A stretch of 64,000 bases of DNA from Sciurus carolinensis (GCF_902686445.1 NC_062215.1:27612750-27676749); one strand, 5' to 3'. Counted from the stretch's first letter, positions 35,203-48,204 are shown. A program made the numbers and translations. Notes: generated from the sequence alone by a model not told the origin.

Positions 35203-35650
35203 TATTAGCTTCCTACTTCTGCTATAACATACTAGTACCGATGTAGTGACTTAATAAAAATGTATTATTTTAGAGTCATGGAAGTCAGAAATCTGGAATG
35301 AGTCTAGAGGGCAGCATTCTTTCTGGGGGTTCTAGAGAAGAATCTTCTGGACTTTTTCAGTTTCCAGAAACCATTTTTATGTTCCTTAGCTCATGTTTCT
35401 CTCCCAGAAATGGTTTTTCTCCAACCTCTGTTTCCATCCTCACATTATTTTATCTTCCTTCGAGTTTCCGACTCCCTCTTTCTCTTATAAGAAACCTTGT
35501 GATGATATAGGGACTGACTGAAACTTTTGGGATGATCTTTCCATCTCAAGATCCTTAATTTAACCACATCTTAAAACCCCCTTACCCAGGTAAGGTAACA
35601 TCTTCTCATGTCATCTTTAGAGGAAATTATTCTGCCTACCCACAAGAAGG
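35203..35650 (-). mobile_element. MaLR-type (MLT1/MST-like) solo LTR
   Basis: GTATTAGCTTCCTACTTCTG, ATGTAGTGACTTAATAAAAA, GGTTCTAGAGAAGAATCTTC, AGAAACCTTGTGATGATATA, CCATCTCAAGATCCTTAATT and AGGTAAGGTAACATCTTCTC follow the same antisense order as the LTR at 8.2 kb. Confidence 0.75.
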
Positions 35651-35880
35651 TTTATTTGGGTCACATGTAGATTGCAAAGTATAGATTAATGGTGCCTCTC
35701 ATGAAATGATTAAAAATGTAGAATGTGATACTTTTCAATCTATAACAATGTACTTTATGTTTTCCAACAGTGAGTTCATGTGGGTTATTTGAGGAATTTA
35801 TAGGATACTTTGTTCCTTGTAAATAAGTCTATGAGTGGATGTAGCTCCCTTCTCAGAATGTCAGATGATGAAATGGGCAC

Positions 35881-36080
35881 TGTTTCAGTCAGCTTTTTTG
35901 CCACTGTTGACCAAAAGACCTGATGAGAACAATTAGAGAGGGAAAAGTTTATTTGGGAGTTCATGGTTTCAGAGGTCAGTTTATAAATGACAACGCCATA
36001 ACTTGGGGCCTGAGATGAGGCAGACATCGTGACAGAAGGTATGGCAGAGGGAAGCAGCTGGGAAAATGGCACCAAGAAGC

Positions 36081-36111
<31 letters not shown>

Positions 36112-36339
36112 CAAAGACTCCTCTCATGAGAATCAGAATATGCACCCGAAAGGTATACCCCCAGTGATCCACCTCCTCCAGCAACACCCTACATCCCTGT
36201 AGTTACCAGGTAATCCCTACAGGGGATTAATGCATTGATTAGGTTAAGGCTTTCATAATTGAATTGTTTCACCTCTTAACTTTCTTATATCGTCTCACAC
36301 ATGAACTTTAGGGGAACACGTAATGTCTAAGCCATAACA
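35881..36339 (-). mobile_element. Rodent MaLR-type solo LTR, copy 1
   Basis: Bounded by TG (35881) and CA (36338-36339). It contains GACCAAAAGACCTGATGAGA, AAAAGTTTATTTGGGAGTTC, ATGGTTTCAGAGGTCAG, ACCCCCAGTGATCCACCTCC and GGATTAATGCATTGATTAGG. The same blocks recur at 42165-42593 and 45606-45990. A small GAGACA tandem expansion sits at 36085-36118. Confidence 0.8.
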
Positions 36340-38595
36340 ACCACACACCAGCATGACAAGGGATTATGTTCCTATCTTTGACATCAAAACAGATAGTTGG
36401 TGAGTTATGACCAGGTGTATTTTAAAAATAGACTTTTTTCTCATCCATACTTTAATTTGTCACCAACATAGGGGAACTTTGTTATTTAAAATAAGATAGC
36501 AGAAGTTTCTTTCCTATAAAATGTTATGTCTTATTTTCTACTTAAAGTTCGATAGATGAAAAATGACCAGGACATGACACACACTAAGACTGTGGCCTTT
36601 TGGTCAAGGCTTTGGGCATTACTTTGGAAGGGAGTGAAACTTACGTTACACTCTTTTTTTTTTTCCACTATAGTTAATCTCTCTCAATGTGCAGTCTTCC
36701 CAACTCAAGATCTTACAAATGAAAGAAGACATATTTGCAATAAATTAATAGCAGGCCCTGTGTAAATGATTGCTGAAAAATCAATTAGGTTTATTTGTTT
36801 ATTTGAATAAGTTCAATTTTTCTTGCATTTTTGTCATGGATTTGATGGTAGACGACTTGTGAGTGCCCCTTAATATGCATTCAGTCCTGATCTAATTGAA
36901 TCCTCTTAATTTGTAGGTGAGAAAATGGAAACTTAAGTGAGGTAAAGTGACTCAGAACTTGAGTATAGCCTTCCTAATTATTTTTTAATTTTTTTACACC
37001 TTCCATCAGAACCATTCTTTTGTAACCAAGCAACCCAGAGCAACAACTGAAACATAGAGGTTAACACTTTATCTAAAACTGTATATCTTAGCAGAAGATG
37101 CTTTCCCAGATTTTCTGCTTTCCGTCTAGTGCACTTTCAACTCTACACCACAATTTGTGTGGTGGAGGGGCGGGAGAGGGGTTCTTTAATATTATGCACT
37201 TCCCAGTGAAGTTTTATACCCAAAGGATCCCTTTCCTGCTCATGAGCCAGCTGCAGTAACATCAGATAGCAGCTATAGATCAATATAGAAAATTTCAGTT
37301 TCATAATGGTTCTCAGGCTTAAAGAAAGGCTTTAATTAGGACAACCGTCTGCTCCCATCTTAGCTTGTATAATTCTGGAGTTAGCAACTAGTGCATTAGG
37401 TTTTTAAATTATTTGCTAAGATTGTCTTTTAAAACACCACCTCCCCAATGATTAGCATTTTAAAATTACAAGTATTAAGCTTCACTTTTCATTTTGCATA
37501 TGAAAGGCCCCTTCCATTTCTCTACTCAGCAATTTCCGTATGCTGAATTATAGAGTTATAGGTCCTATTTTTTCTAGGAAAATCCACAGGTAGCATGTGT
37601 GGCAGTCAGACTCTGAGCATTTGGACATCTGGCTCGAGATCCCACTCCCTCCACCCTCAGTCTATATCCCTCCCTTCTCTATTCACTGCTGGCACTCTTC
37701 CACACTGTCAGGGACCTTATCTAGGTCTTTCATGTTTGTATGAGGTATCTCAAGCTTGAGTCCCTTAAGATCATTCTTCTACACGTACTTAAAGAAACAT
37801 CTCTTGGCCATGCCCTCTGTTCTAGGTGTACACTCCCTAGCACTGAAGTTTAGCTTTTGGAAAATAAATCTACTCACCTTCCCCACACACAGCCCTACCA
37901 GTATGAATATCAAATTATTGTGAAAAATAACATTTCTCTTATTCAAAGCTCTGAAAATGTTCAATAGGTGAGGGATGCTGCAACTGGAAGGTTCTAAAAG
38001 GAGTTACACTTTGAAGTTCACATAGAGGATGGGACCCTGACATAGAGATCTAGCTTATTTTCTTCTGCAAATGGGATGTATAGATTTGTATCCAGTTTCA
38101 AGGACAAAATTTGTCTATTTGTCTTCCTGACATTACCATGTGAATTTAGTAAAGCAAGAGATGAGTTACCATGGCAAGAAACCCTCAAATTTCTGAGTCT
38201 GTTCTATGATTGCTGCTAGACAGAGAAGAAAACTTGTTAAAAACAAAAGAACCCCTTACGAAGCAGAACAGGAGAGAGATGAGTTGTCATAACCTGATGA
38301 TAGAGTCAATGACACTTGAGACGAACAGAGTTTACAAGACTACAGCTTTTCTTACAAAAATATAGAGATGCCCTTCTCAGGTACCATAAAATATCAAGTC
38401 TTTTGTAAATGTCACATAAACTTAACCCTAAGTGATGATTCTCATCTCTAGTTCAAATACTTTTTCTTGATAAATCTTTTAAACTCTTGTGAGTTAATAT
38501 TACCTTATGCTGAATTTCCTCTTGGGAGGAGGAAAGACATAAATATTATATGTGAAAGTACATTTCATTTTAATCTCCCTTAAGTTATAACTTCT
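36340..38595. other. 5' flank without recognised repeats, including candidate conserved stretch 37380-37560
   Basis: No transposon was confidently recognised. Within 37380-37560 lie AATGATTAGCATTTTAAAAT, a TTTTGCATATGAAA octamer-like site and ATTATTTGCTAAGATTG. This is the AT-rich, homeodomain/POU-like composition typical of developmental noncoding elements. Function is a guess. Confidence 0.35.
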
Positions 38596-38835
38596 TTAGG
38601 AAATAGATTTTATTTTTTGTTTCCATACCTTTTATTGGTGCATTACAGTTGTATGTAAGGATGGGATTTGTTGTTACTTATTTATACATGCACACAATGT
38701 AACCATATAATTGTTACATTATGTTGTAACTTCTCCCCTCCTGCAACATCCCCAAGTCCCTCTTTCCCTTTCTCTACTGATCTACCTTTACTTTTCTTGA
38801 GATTCCCACCTCCAACATTCTTTTCCTTTTTCCTA
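38595..38835 (-). mobile_element. L1 3' UTR fragment, antisense (rodent/squirrel type)
   Basis: CCTTTTATTGGTGCATTACA, GTTGTATGTAAGGATGGGAT, ACATGCACACAATGTAACCA and TCTCTACTGATCTACCTTTA resemble a frequent squirrel L1-associated antisense sequence that I recognise by pattern. The family assignment is tentative. Confidence 0.45.
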
Positions 38836-41555
38836 GGAAAATGAATTTTAAATAAGCATGACTGAAAATTAAATATATTTTAAATGACGAGTTATTGCAA
38901 TACAAATTATGTTCCTTTTGTTTGAGGTCAGCGACTTTTCTTATAATAAAATGGAAGCTCCTAATGGCTGTATCTTATTTTCCCCTTTCATGAAAGGGGA
39001 GGCAAACTGGCATCTTGCCCTTTTTACTTCATTTTTTTTTAATAGGAAAGAAAATGAGGAGAATTAGCTCTTTTTTCTCCTCTGTGTAAGCAAGCATATT
39101 TCAGGAGGATGTGGTGGTGATTTTGGAGGTGTTTCCACTGTGACTTTTGGATTCTTGGATTTGGTATAATATAATTTTTTAGTAACCAAAAAAAAAGGAA
39201 AGTTGGGCTTCATCAAGCAGAATCTGCGGGCTATTTCCAAAGACTTCTCTTGTACCGTTAGGAGTTGCATAAAATTTTTAAATAAAAATTGATTTTAATA
39301 CATTCTATTTACAATGACTCTTAAGGAGGTGTAGAGTTGAAGGATCACAAAATCAAATGTGAGAAGTTTGGGTAAGGCTTATTGGCATAAGGAAGTTGAA
39401 TCCGTAAAGGTTCAAAGACTGACTTTTGTCCAAACTATTTGCAACGAAACTCTGTCAAGATAGCCTCTTTTCTTCCCTTGTCCACCAGCTATCTACTTTG
39501 AACCAGCAGGGTGCAACCTTGAGTCAGCCTGAATATGCCTTACCTAGGTGGAGAAACAATGGTCAAACTTAAAATGAAGGTACTTCCAGGTAAGGGAACC
39601 TAAGAACCTCAACCTAACCATTCACATGGAGGGGAAGACATTTCTGGTTACTCTAGCCAGGAGCTAGATGATGCAGACACAAAGAACCAAGCAGGGTTCT
39701 GTCAGGAATGCAAAAACTAATAGCTATTTTTCTGAGAGAATTTAATGTAGACTATTGATTAGATGTGGCTGGGGTACTGGCAAACTGACATAAAACAATG
39801 AATTAACACAGAATAACTCCAAGAAAGAGCTACCACCATTATGTCTAGAGAGAACAAAAAGCAGAGATATTAGAATTATCAGAATGTGGATGCCTTGGGG
39901 AGGTGCTCTTGATCATCTAGGACCTGGGATGAAGAGAGTGTGCTTCTCATTGGTTCTGGTTCTTTAGAGCTCAGAGAAACTGTGATTCAGACTTTTCAGA
40001 ACAGTGTGCTGCTAAGCTGGTACTACTATGTGCACTACTACATAGTGGAGTGTTGGAAGAAAATGGAAAGTGAAACTTGAGTCCTTTTGCCAAGGAGATC
40101 CTTGCAGAAAACAGATGCAGAACTGAATGGCTCAAGTCTTTTTTCTTGCCTCCCATGTTCTAATTGCCCTCTAGCATGCCCTATTGGCAAAAACCTAATA
40201 GAGAACAAGTTGACAAAAGAGAAATGTGCTTAGTAAAGACCCAGAGGCAGCATCAAAGTAGAATATGGGAGGATTGGGAACTAAAACCTAAATGGTTAAT
40301 GACTGGCACACCCATTAATTCCAACAAGGACAGGACTTGGAAGCAGGGAAGTGAACCTCTTGTGTTGTAGAGCCGTATCAGTTGTTCTGGTCTGGGGATT
40401 TGAAAGTAAAGTGCTCCAACTCAGCTACTTTTCACAGTTCTTGATGAAACTGAAGCAGTGCTTCCCTCTCAGTCACCAGCAATTCTGATAACTAACCAAC
40501 AATTTCATATGCATTTGACTTTCCAAAATCTGCTCTTGGGTTCCACTCTTGATGCACTATGAAATTAAATGGCCTACCCCACAGTCTCTTTTCCCACCTT
40601 CAAATCTGGCAGCTCCTAAACTTGTCTTTTCCCACTATAGTTGGTGGCTGAGATTTCCTCCTAATTGCTATGGAGACCAAATGGCTGATGGCACCAAGAA
40701 TATCGCCTCTTCCTTATTCCTAGAACCTGCCTAATACCAATGCAAGTGCAAAAAAAGAAGAGATATTATCTGGTCCAGAGACTTGACCATGAGGTCACCT
40801 GAATTAGAGAGGCTACATAGCTCATCTACAGATTTGGAGACCATGATAGGAACTCAGAGAAGGAATGACCACTATGAACCATAGCAGTTGGACAAAGCTT
40901 GATGGCAGAGGTGTCACCTTGGACTTGAGATGTGCCAACCTCAGGAGCTGCAGAGAATACAGGAGATAAAGAGGCGCTGCATCTTGAGTAGGAAGGCTGG
41001 TGTTTGAATCTAAAACCTCTGATTCGCCAGCTCTGGATTTTTAAATATCACTGAAGTGAGTACTTCCATCACAATTTGTTTTGAAAAAGCAGAATAAAAG
41101 CATCATCCAAAAGAAGGTATTTGAGACAATCGACATGGAATAGCATACATAAACACATGATAAGTACTCAGTGATGATTAATTAATCAAAGTATACATGA
41201 ACCTGTAACTGGAAAATGCAATATGTGGTTCATAAAACATGTCAATAAAGAGTTTTTAAAAAACTATCACGTGCCAGACGCTAAATGTGTACCAAATGAT
41301 GATTCTCACGCATCCTGTTCTTAGCTCCATCCTCCCTATGCATTACAGTGATGTTTGATTAGCTGAATGGGGATAGGGAAAAGGGAAGGTGAAAAACAGG
41401 AAAACAGACAGTTACACAAACAGATATTTGTTTTTTATGGATATATTTGTATCATACTCACTACTCAAGTTTTTTTTCCCTTCTTCTTATCAGAGCGTAA
41501 AAACTTCCAGAAGATGATATTCAAAGAAACACTAAAATAGGAGTTGGAGAACATA
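38835..41555. other. Unassigned 5' flanking stretch
   Basis: No exon, RNA gene or young transposon was recognised. MIR/L2-like traces occur near 41260-41330 (ATCACGTGCCAGACGCTAAA). Confidence 0.45.
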
Positions 41556-41559
41556 GTTT

Positions 41560-41895
41560 AAAGTAACTGCTCTCCCATTTAAAAGTTACATGGGCAAGTT
41601 ATTTAACCTCTACCAATCTTAGTTGTTGCTATTATTGTTTTTATTTTGTCTTGTTTCATTTTCTTGACTCTGTAATGGGTAGATTGGTATCTACCCCACT
41701 GGGCTGTTTTGAGGAGTAAATGAGATTATAGATGAGAGTCACCCAGTGCAGAGTGAACCCTATCTAAGTGTATGGAAGCCATCATTGTCACTCTTGAGCA
41801 CTTGGCGTTCTGGACTTTGCAATCAGTGAGTGAGATCAAGGCTTGAGGCCTGTTTTTGCCACTTACTGACTGTGTGATCATTTTCCTTACAGGGT
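41560..41895 (+). mobile_element. Two adjacent MIR fragments
   Basis: GGGCAAGTTATTTAACCTCT, then CTACCCCACTGGGCTGTTTT and GAGGAGTAAATGAGATTATA form one plus-strand MIR. GCCACTTACTGACTGTGTGA at about 41858 opens a second, truncated one. Confidence 0.65.
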
Positions 41896-41934
41896 ACCTG
41901 GGAAGTGGACTTGAGGAGAAAAGTCAGTCTAAAA

Positions 41935-42150
41935 TACATTTGTGTGTGTGCGCGTGCATGTACCAACATATGCATGAATATATATATGTGTATTTATGCA
42001 TGTGAATGCATGTATTCATACATATATACAGGTTTGTGTATTTAAAATGTATTCATGTGTAATGTACAGACACGTTTGTGTATTTATCTATGTTTGTGTA
42101 TATGTATGAACGTGACATGCTTTTATATATATATACACACACATGCACTT
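41935..42150. repeat. TG/ATGTATG-rich simple repeat
   Basis: Imperfect TG, TATG and TGCATG units with a final TA run form about 210 bases of low-complexity, alternating purine-pyrimidine sequence ending just before an LTR. Confidence 0.85.
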
Positions 42151-42164
42151 ACATACAGAGACCT

Positions 42165-42593
42165 TGTTTTAGTCAACTTTTTCACTGCTGTGACCAAAGG
42201 ACTTGACAAGACAATTTTAGAAAAGGAAAAATGTATGTATCACTCATAATTTCAGAGGTCTCAGTTCAGAAAAGACTGACTTCATAATTCTGGACCCAAG
42301 GTGAGGATAGATATCATGAGAGAAGGGTGTGGAGGAAGAAAGCAGCTCAGGACATGGCAAACAGGAGCAGAGAGCTCTGCTCACCAGAGACAAGAACATC
42401 GACCCCAAGGCATACCCCCAGTGACCTGTTTCTTCCAGCCATACCCTCCCTGCCTACAGTTACCACCCAGATAATCCATAGTAGTGGATTAATCCACTGG
42501 TTAGGTTAAAATGTCTCATAACCCAATGGTTTCACCTGTAAACTTTTCTGCATTGTCTGAGCTGTTGGGGAACCTCATACCTAAACCATAACA
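42165..42593 (-). mobile_element. Rodent MaLR-type solo LTR, copy 2
   Basis: 429 bases bounded by TG and CA with 5-base flanks GACCT (42160-42164) and GACAT (42594-42598), four of five matching, as expected for an LTR insertion. Internal blocks match the copies at 35.9 and 45.6 kb (TTTCAGAGGTCTCAG, ATACCCCCAGTGACC, TCCACTGGTTAGGTTAAAA). Confidence 0.85.
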
Positions 42594-42597
42594 GACA

Positions 42598-43505
42598 TTA
42601 TTTTAGATGGTTTCTTAATATTACCTAATCTATCTATTGTAATCCTGGAAGTGGAATTTACTGGCGAAGACAAAGAAAGGGTGCATCAAAATCTAGTGTC
42701 TCCAAGAGAAACAAAAGCAGTCTTTCATTTGTTAGAGATAAACATTAATATCTATATTCCATTCATTAATAATTAACTGCTCCAGGCTCTGATTCTTATA
42801 TAATTGTACCTTATGAAAGCCCACAGTAGAGAAATACTGTGCAAAATGCAAAACACCAATTTTATCATGAGTAATAAAAATTCAATTAAGTTTAGAATAA
42901 ATGTGTGAGTTAGTAACCCAAGCTCAACATAAAGTCATGGAATGTAAATAGATTTTGGAAAACAAAATAACAAGGGTGTGACAATTTATAAAGTGTATTG
43001 AAAATTCATCATTGCCTTTCACAAGCTGGCAAAAAAAGGACCACATTACAGAAGAGGTGAATAATTTTTGACATTTTTATTGTGCTTTATAGCTGGAATA
43101 TTCCAACAAGGAGGCTAAATACAAAACTTCCTATACATCTTGACTCAAGGAAAAGTAAAAACCAAATCATCTGGAATTATTCCTTCCATGTGCCTTTACT
43201 GGTCCTGAAATTCCTTCGCATTGGTGAAAGGTGTTCATGTAGAAGAGCAGAGGGAAATAATATGGCTGTGTACCTGGAACTAGGGTGAGGCACCTGGTTC
43301 TCACTCATATTTGCTATTGCACCCTGGGGTCAAGTCACTTAACATCCCTGATCTTCAAATATGCACCAGCAAAATTGAGATGCTAATGACATTTATTGTT
43401 ATGAAATATGTTCTTAAAGAATGAAAGTATCACCCATTTATAATAGGGGATAATGAATGTTATACTAGAGGTGACATTATAATGTTGTTTCAAAATTTTA
43501 GTATC
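42598..43505. other. Unassigned 5' flanking stretch
   Basis: AT-rich with a MIR-like piece at about 43285-43390 (GGGGTCAAGTCACTTAACAT). Nothing else was recognised. Confidence 0.45.
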
Positions 43506-43509
43506 TTTT

Positions 43510-43705
43510 TCTTTTTTCTTGCACTGATGGGGATTTAACCCTGTGGTGCTGTACAGCTGAGCTACATCCCCGGTCCTTAATTTTTTTTTTTTTTTTTAAT
43601 TTAAGAGAATATCATGAAGTTTCCCAGATTAACCTTGAACTTGTGATCCTCCTGCCTCAGCTTCTCCAGTTGCTGAGATGACAGGCCTGTGCTACCATGC
43701 CCAGA
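43510..43705 (-). mobile_element. B1-ID composite SINE
   Basis: On the minus strand a 7SL-derived B1-type unit comes first (GGGCATGGTAGCACAGGCCT, GAAGCTGAGGCAGGAGGATC). An A-rich linker follows, then an ID-type unit (GGGGATGTAGCTCAGCTGTA), then an A-rich tail. Such B1-ID dimers are known from squirrels and dormice. Target duplications are not clear, so it is moderately old. Confidence 0.85.
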
Positions 43706-45600
43706 AATATCTTACCTTTTATTTAGAATTCGCAAGTTCAAATAATTTTGTTCTTCAAAGGAAGAGGCTCAGAAAGCATTTTTTTCAATAATTCTATCAT
43801 TTCTCAAAATAATATGGAAATCGTCTCATTTGAAATTGGATTTAAAAAGTCATTTCAAAATAAAACAGCTATATTACAGTCACAATCAGTTTTTTAAAAT
43901 AGAAAGTGCATCAACCAGTCTTATCACTTACTTTCTTCAGCAAACTTAAATTTGTCAGTATTAGTATATTCTAAGGAATGAGCCACAGACTTTGAAGGCA
44001 ATTGCTAAGAAAACGTGTCCTAAATATTCTGAATGGTAATAACATGGGTGAAATTCCTGTATTAGAGCACCTTGCATCTGGACCAGAGCCATGTGGTCAC
44101 TTCCTGCAGCTACCTATTTAGTGCGGAAGGACTTTTCTACAGTCATGCCCATCAAGGGTGATACGGGAGGTGCTTGTACTTTCTGGAGTGAAGAAGGACC
44201 TGCTATTCCACATTGTAGCCTCTTCTACCTTTGGTTATTTATGTGTTTAAGTCCTTTCTTACAATAAAGATAGACTTTATTTTCCTGTAATTCTCATTCC
44301 AAAATTTCCATCTATCCAGGCTACATTCATGTTCTATTTACCTTCTTCCAAGTCACAGTTTTTAGCTTTTCAAAGAAATTTTCATCACACCCTCTGAATC
44401 AGTTTTTAAAAGATACATAGTATGGTTTTTTTTAACTTACTAAAGAATACCTAGGACTAAATGCCATACTTCAAGTGTGGTCTGCAGAGTAGGGTGTGTA
44501 TATGTGTGTGTGTTTGCATCAATGTGTGTATGTACGTGTGTGTGTGCGTGTGTGCGCGCACTTGTTTTTACAGAGTGAAAAAAATAATAATGTTTACATA
44601 ACTGTTCAATAAATATGAATTAAGGTCTTACTATATGACAGACTTTGCTCCAGATAGTATGACATCGGAGATACACACAATGAAGACATTGGAGACAAGA
44701 CAAAGTTTTTGTTCTCATGTGAATTTTATTCTCATTGGGGAGTGATAAATGTATCAGTATATAGTTAAATATCAGAGCTATCAATACAACAGAGAAGATT
44801 AAAGCAGAAGAAGGTAATAGTGGAGTTTTGAGGAAGGGACAGCTTTTTGACATTGGGTAAGTTTTCACTAAGGAGCTGACATTTAACTAGGGAGTGGATC
44901 GAAGCAAGGCAATGAGCCAGTGGAATTTGAAGGAAGAGCATTTATAGCAGAGTTGATAGCAAGTGCAATGATCCAGCAGCAAATGAGGTTGGCATGTGTG
45001 ACAGACCACCAGAGACTCCTGTGGCTCTATCTAATGATCAAGAGGAAGGGTAGTAGCCGAGGAGGTTAGGAATACAGGCTCCAATCAGAGGCTATCTAAT
45101 GCTGTAGAAAATGATAACATGTTTGACTCTATTTCAACGGAAATGTGGAATCCTTCTGGGTGTTTTGATCAAAGACTTCATCACGTTGAGAGCATCACTG
45201 GTTTTGACAAAGGCATAGAGAATCGACCCGGGTGACAGCGGATAGGAGGCCATGGAGAGCAGAAGCAGAGTGAATGAACTTCTGGGAAAAGTCACAACTA
45301 CAGACTAGGCAAGAGCTGTTGGAGTTTTGGATGGGATGTATTTCTAGCATAGTGTCAACGGAACTTACTGATGGATATAAGGGAAGGAGGAAAGAGAGGA
45401 GCTAAGGATTTTATTGTGAAACACAGACATAAAGGTTTTGCAAACGGAATCTGCAGTTCTGAGGAAAATCTTATTGAAATGTGAAAAATAATATCCTGAT
45501 ACATCCCAGGGATGACATGGCACAGCTGGTGAAGCACTGGACTAATAAATCAGATACTTTTTGAACTTTTATTCTTATTAATTTGGTTTTTTAGTAATAA
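43705..45600. other. Unassigned 5' flanking stretch
   Basis: Contains the TG-rich microsatellite at 44495-44565. Otherwise no element or exon was recognised. Confidence 0.45.
44495..44565. repeat. TG-rich microsatellite
   Basis: Imperfect TG run with CG and TA interruptions, ending GTGTGCGCGCAC. Confidence 0.85.
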
Positions 45601-45605
45601 ATTTC

Positions 45606-45990
45606 AGGTTTCAGTCAGCTTTGCATCCTCATGACCAAAATACCTGACCAGAACAATCAAAGGAGGAATAGTGTATCTGGGGTTCATGGGTACAGAGTTG
45701 TCAGTTCATGGATGACTGACTCCATTGCTCTAGGTCCAAGATTAGGCAGCATTTCATGGCGGGAGGGCTCAGTGGAGAAACACTGCTCAGCTCACGGCAG
45801 GATCAGCAAGCCGAGGGGAGAGGGAAAGGACCTCAGGGAAGATGTACGCTTCAGGACATGGTCCTCACGATGACCCACCTCTTCTGGCTGTGCCCCACCT
45901 GCCAATAATTACAACCCTTTCCCTTCAAACTGGGAAGGTTGGTTTAGGTTACAGCTCTCAGAATCTAATCATTTCACTTTTATTTGCTAA
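45606..45990 (-). mobile_element. Rodent MaLR-type solo LTR, copy 3
   Basis: GTTTCAGTCAGCTTTGCATC, CATGACCAAAATACCTGACC, GACTCCATTGCTCTAGGTCC, GATGACCCACCTCTTCTGGC and AATCTAATCATTTCAC correspond block by block to the copies at 35.9 and 42.2 kb. The 3' end is degraded. Confidence 0.75.
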
Positions 45991-47625
45991 TAGATACTTT
46001 GAATCCATTAAGAACATTACAGGGGATTTTTGTTTCACAGGTGCTCTAAGGCAAATATTACCCAGAGGAAAAGGGTATTAGACTCCCATTAGGAATGTAC
46101 TCAATAAATTGAAGTGTCATTTAAAGCTTAGGGTCCCATTTTGATGACCTGGCCTAATAAAACAGAGTAAACAAACAAAGATTTTCCTCACTAATTCTTA
46201 GACAGAGGAAAGAGGCTCAATTAGTTATTATACACCATTATATGTTTGAAAATGTTGAGTTCCTTCATTCAACAGAAATTTGTGATGATTGAATTACATA
46301 TTATAACTTCATTGACTGACAACAAAAGTACTGAGACATTTGGCCTGATAAATTGAAACTCAATAGAATTGGGCATAGGAATAAAAAAAAAAAAAAAAAA
46401 AAACATGGAAAATTTGATATGTGTAATCAGAGCACGTTACCCATTACCATTTCAAATGTGTGTCTCTGCTTTTGAAAAAAAGAACCTTTGTTATACCAAA
46501 ATCCTATAAGTCAGAATCATGAAGTACAGATAGGAAATAAGGAAAACAAATGAGAGACTGAAGGTAGAAAATGGGAAAAAACTGGACAAATGGGAGAAAA
46601 ACCAGAAGCAAGGGCAAAATTGAATACCATGCCATTGCTTTGTCTTCCCTTATTATGAGTTATTGAGAAAGGAAATAGAAAAAAAAATCCTTCCATGAAT
46701 ATTGTCAAATTCCTCTTATTAGTTCTTTCTTCTCAGATAATTCAAATGCATTTTATTTAAAATCATTTAAATACATAAAATAAGAATTTGTTTTAGTGAT
46801 TTTTTTTTTTTCCATTATGCTTTTGGACAGTGAGTCCATAGGACTCGTCTGTAGATTTTGCTGAAGATGCTGATGCTGCAGATGCTCAATACCCCACAGA
46901 TTCAGGCTTAGTATGTCTTAGGTGAGGTCCTCCTTCTTGCCTTTTCAAAACACATCCCAGGTGATTCTGGCATAGGTGTCTGTAAGTCACACTTAAATAT
47001 TCACCTTTTAAGAGACAACAGAGTAGCCAGACCACTTTTATTGGATCTTATTGCAATTGAACTTAAAAAGATAACTTTTCATGATTTAGGGACATTAATC
47101 CCTACAGAAATTCTATAGACTGAGGGGAACCATCCCTGAAACTATATCACCAAACTTGCTGACCGGGTAAAATACAAAGTTCAATCCTATGCTGCTTAAG
47201 AGAAAGGCACCAAGAGAAAGAGGGCATAGGTGAAATTTTTTGTTCCAGCTCAGTAGACTTCAAGGTAAGAAACATTAAATGGAAAACAACTGGCTATAGT
47301 ATACTACTAAAATCAGCCTCCAATAATGAGCTGACAATTGTGAACATTTATGCATCAATTAAAACATCCAACATATTTAAAATGTTATTTTTTAAAAAAC
47401 AAAGTTATTTTATGAAAAATGGGAGGTAAGATACACACATCTTACATGTATCATTGTGTAATTGAAATATTCTAGCAGAAGATTTTTCCCATTTTCTCCT
47501 ATATGTAATTTCTATTAAAGGCAGCATTTTTATTGATTTTAGTAAAGACATAAAATTATTCTGTTTAATTAATTTAGTCTTGAAAAGCAGAACATGGAAT
47601 TTGAGCAAAGCAAAAATGAACCAAA
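45990..47625. other. Unassigned AT-rich 5' flank
   Basis: Includes an A run at about 46382-46402 and a possible MER5-like trace at 46850-46990 (GCTGATGCTGCAGATGCTCA). No gene was recognised. Confidence 0.4.
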
Positions 47626-47629
47626 ATTA

Positions 47630-48010
47630 ATATTTGAAACAAATTTAAAATGAAAAACTGATTGGGAATGGCTAAGATTTCAGGTCAATTAATAGCCAAT
47701 AGCAGTAGTTTTAATTGAGGGTAGATTTGAGCAGATTCTGTGCTACATGAAAAGGGCAGATTTTAGAAAAAACATGTATCCCATTTGTTTACAAAAAAAA
47801 ATAAATTTTGAAAAAAGATTTTAATTTTCCCAATGGAGTTTTCATGGTTTTCTCATTTGCCTTCCTTCAGATGTAATCATGTTTACATTAATCTGCCATA
47901 AATTCATGAAGTGTGTGTGGGAGGGGGAAGGAACTAATTTAAAGACAAGACAATAATTAATAGGATGTCATTCATCTTTGCTTCTAGAAGACATAGATGA
48001 GTGAAAAAGC
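47630..48010. promoter_or_regulatory. Candidate conserved noncoding element
   Basis: Repeat-free, AT-rich sequence with AGGTCAATTAATAGCCAATA, TGTTTACA-type forkhead-like sites (about 47787 and 47881) and ACAATAATTAATAGGATGTC. Composition resembles developmental enhancers; no comparison was possible. Confidence 0.27.
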
Positions 48011-48204
48011 AGATCATCTTTGATAACTTCTTGCTTTATAGTCTGATGAGATGGTCCAGGATACTCTTGTACATTTTCTACCCAAGATTTAGAATCAACA
48101 GTTTTTCAAAGAGGCCCAGTATCTTTGTGATATCCTCATGGTAAGGATGCTCATTGCTTCTGGGTTGGTCATAGTTTCTAGGTCTTTTCAATAGACATAA
48201 TTAG

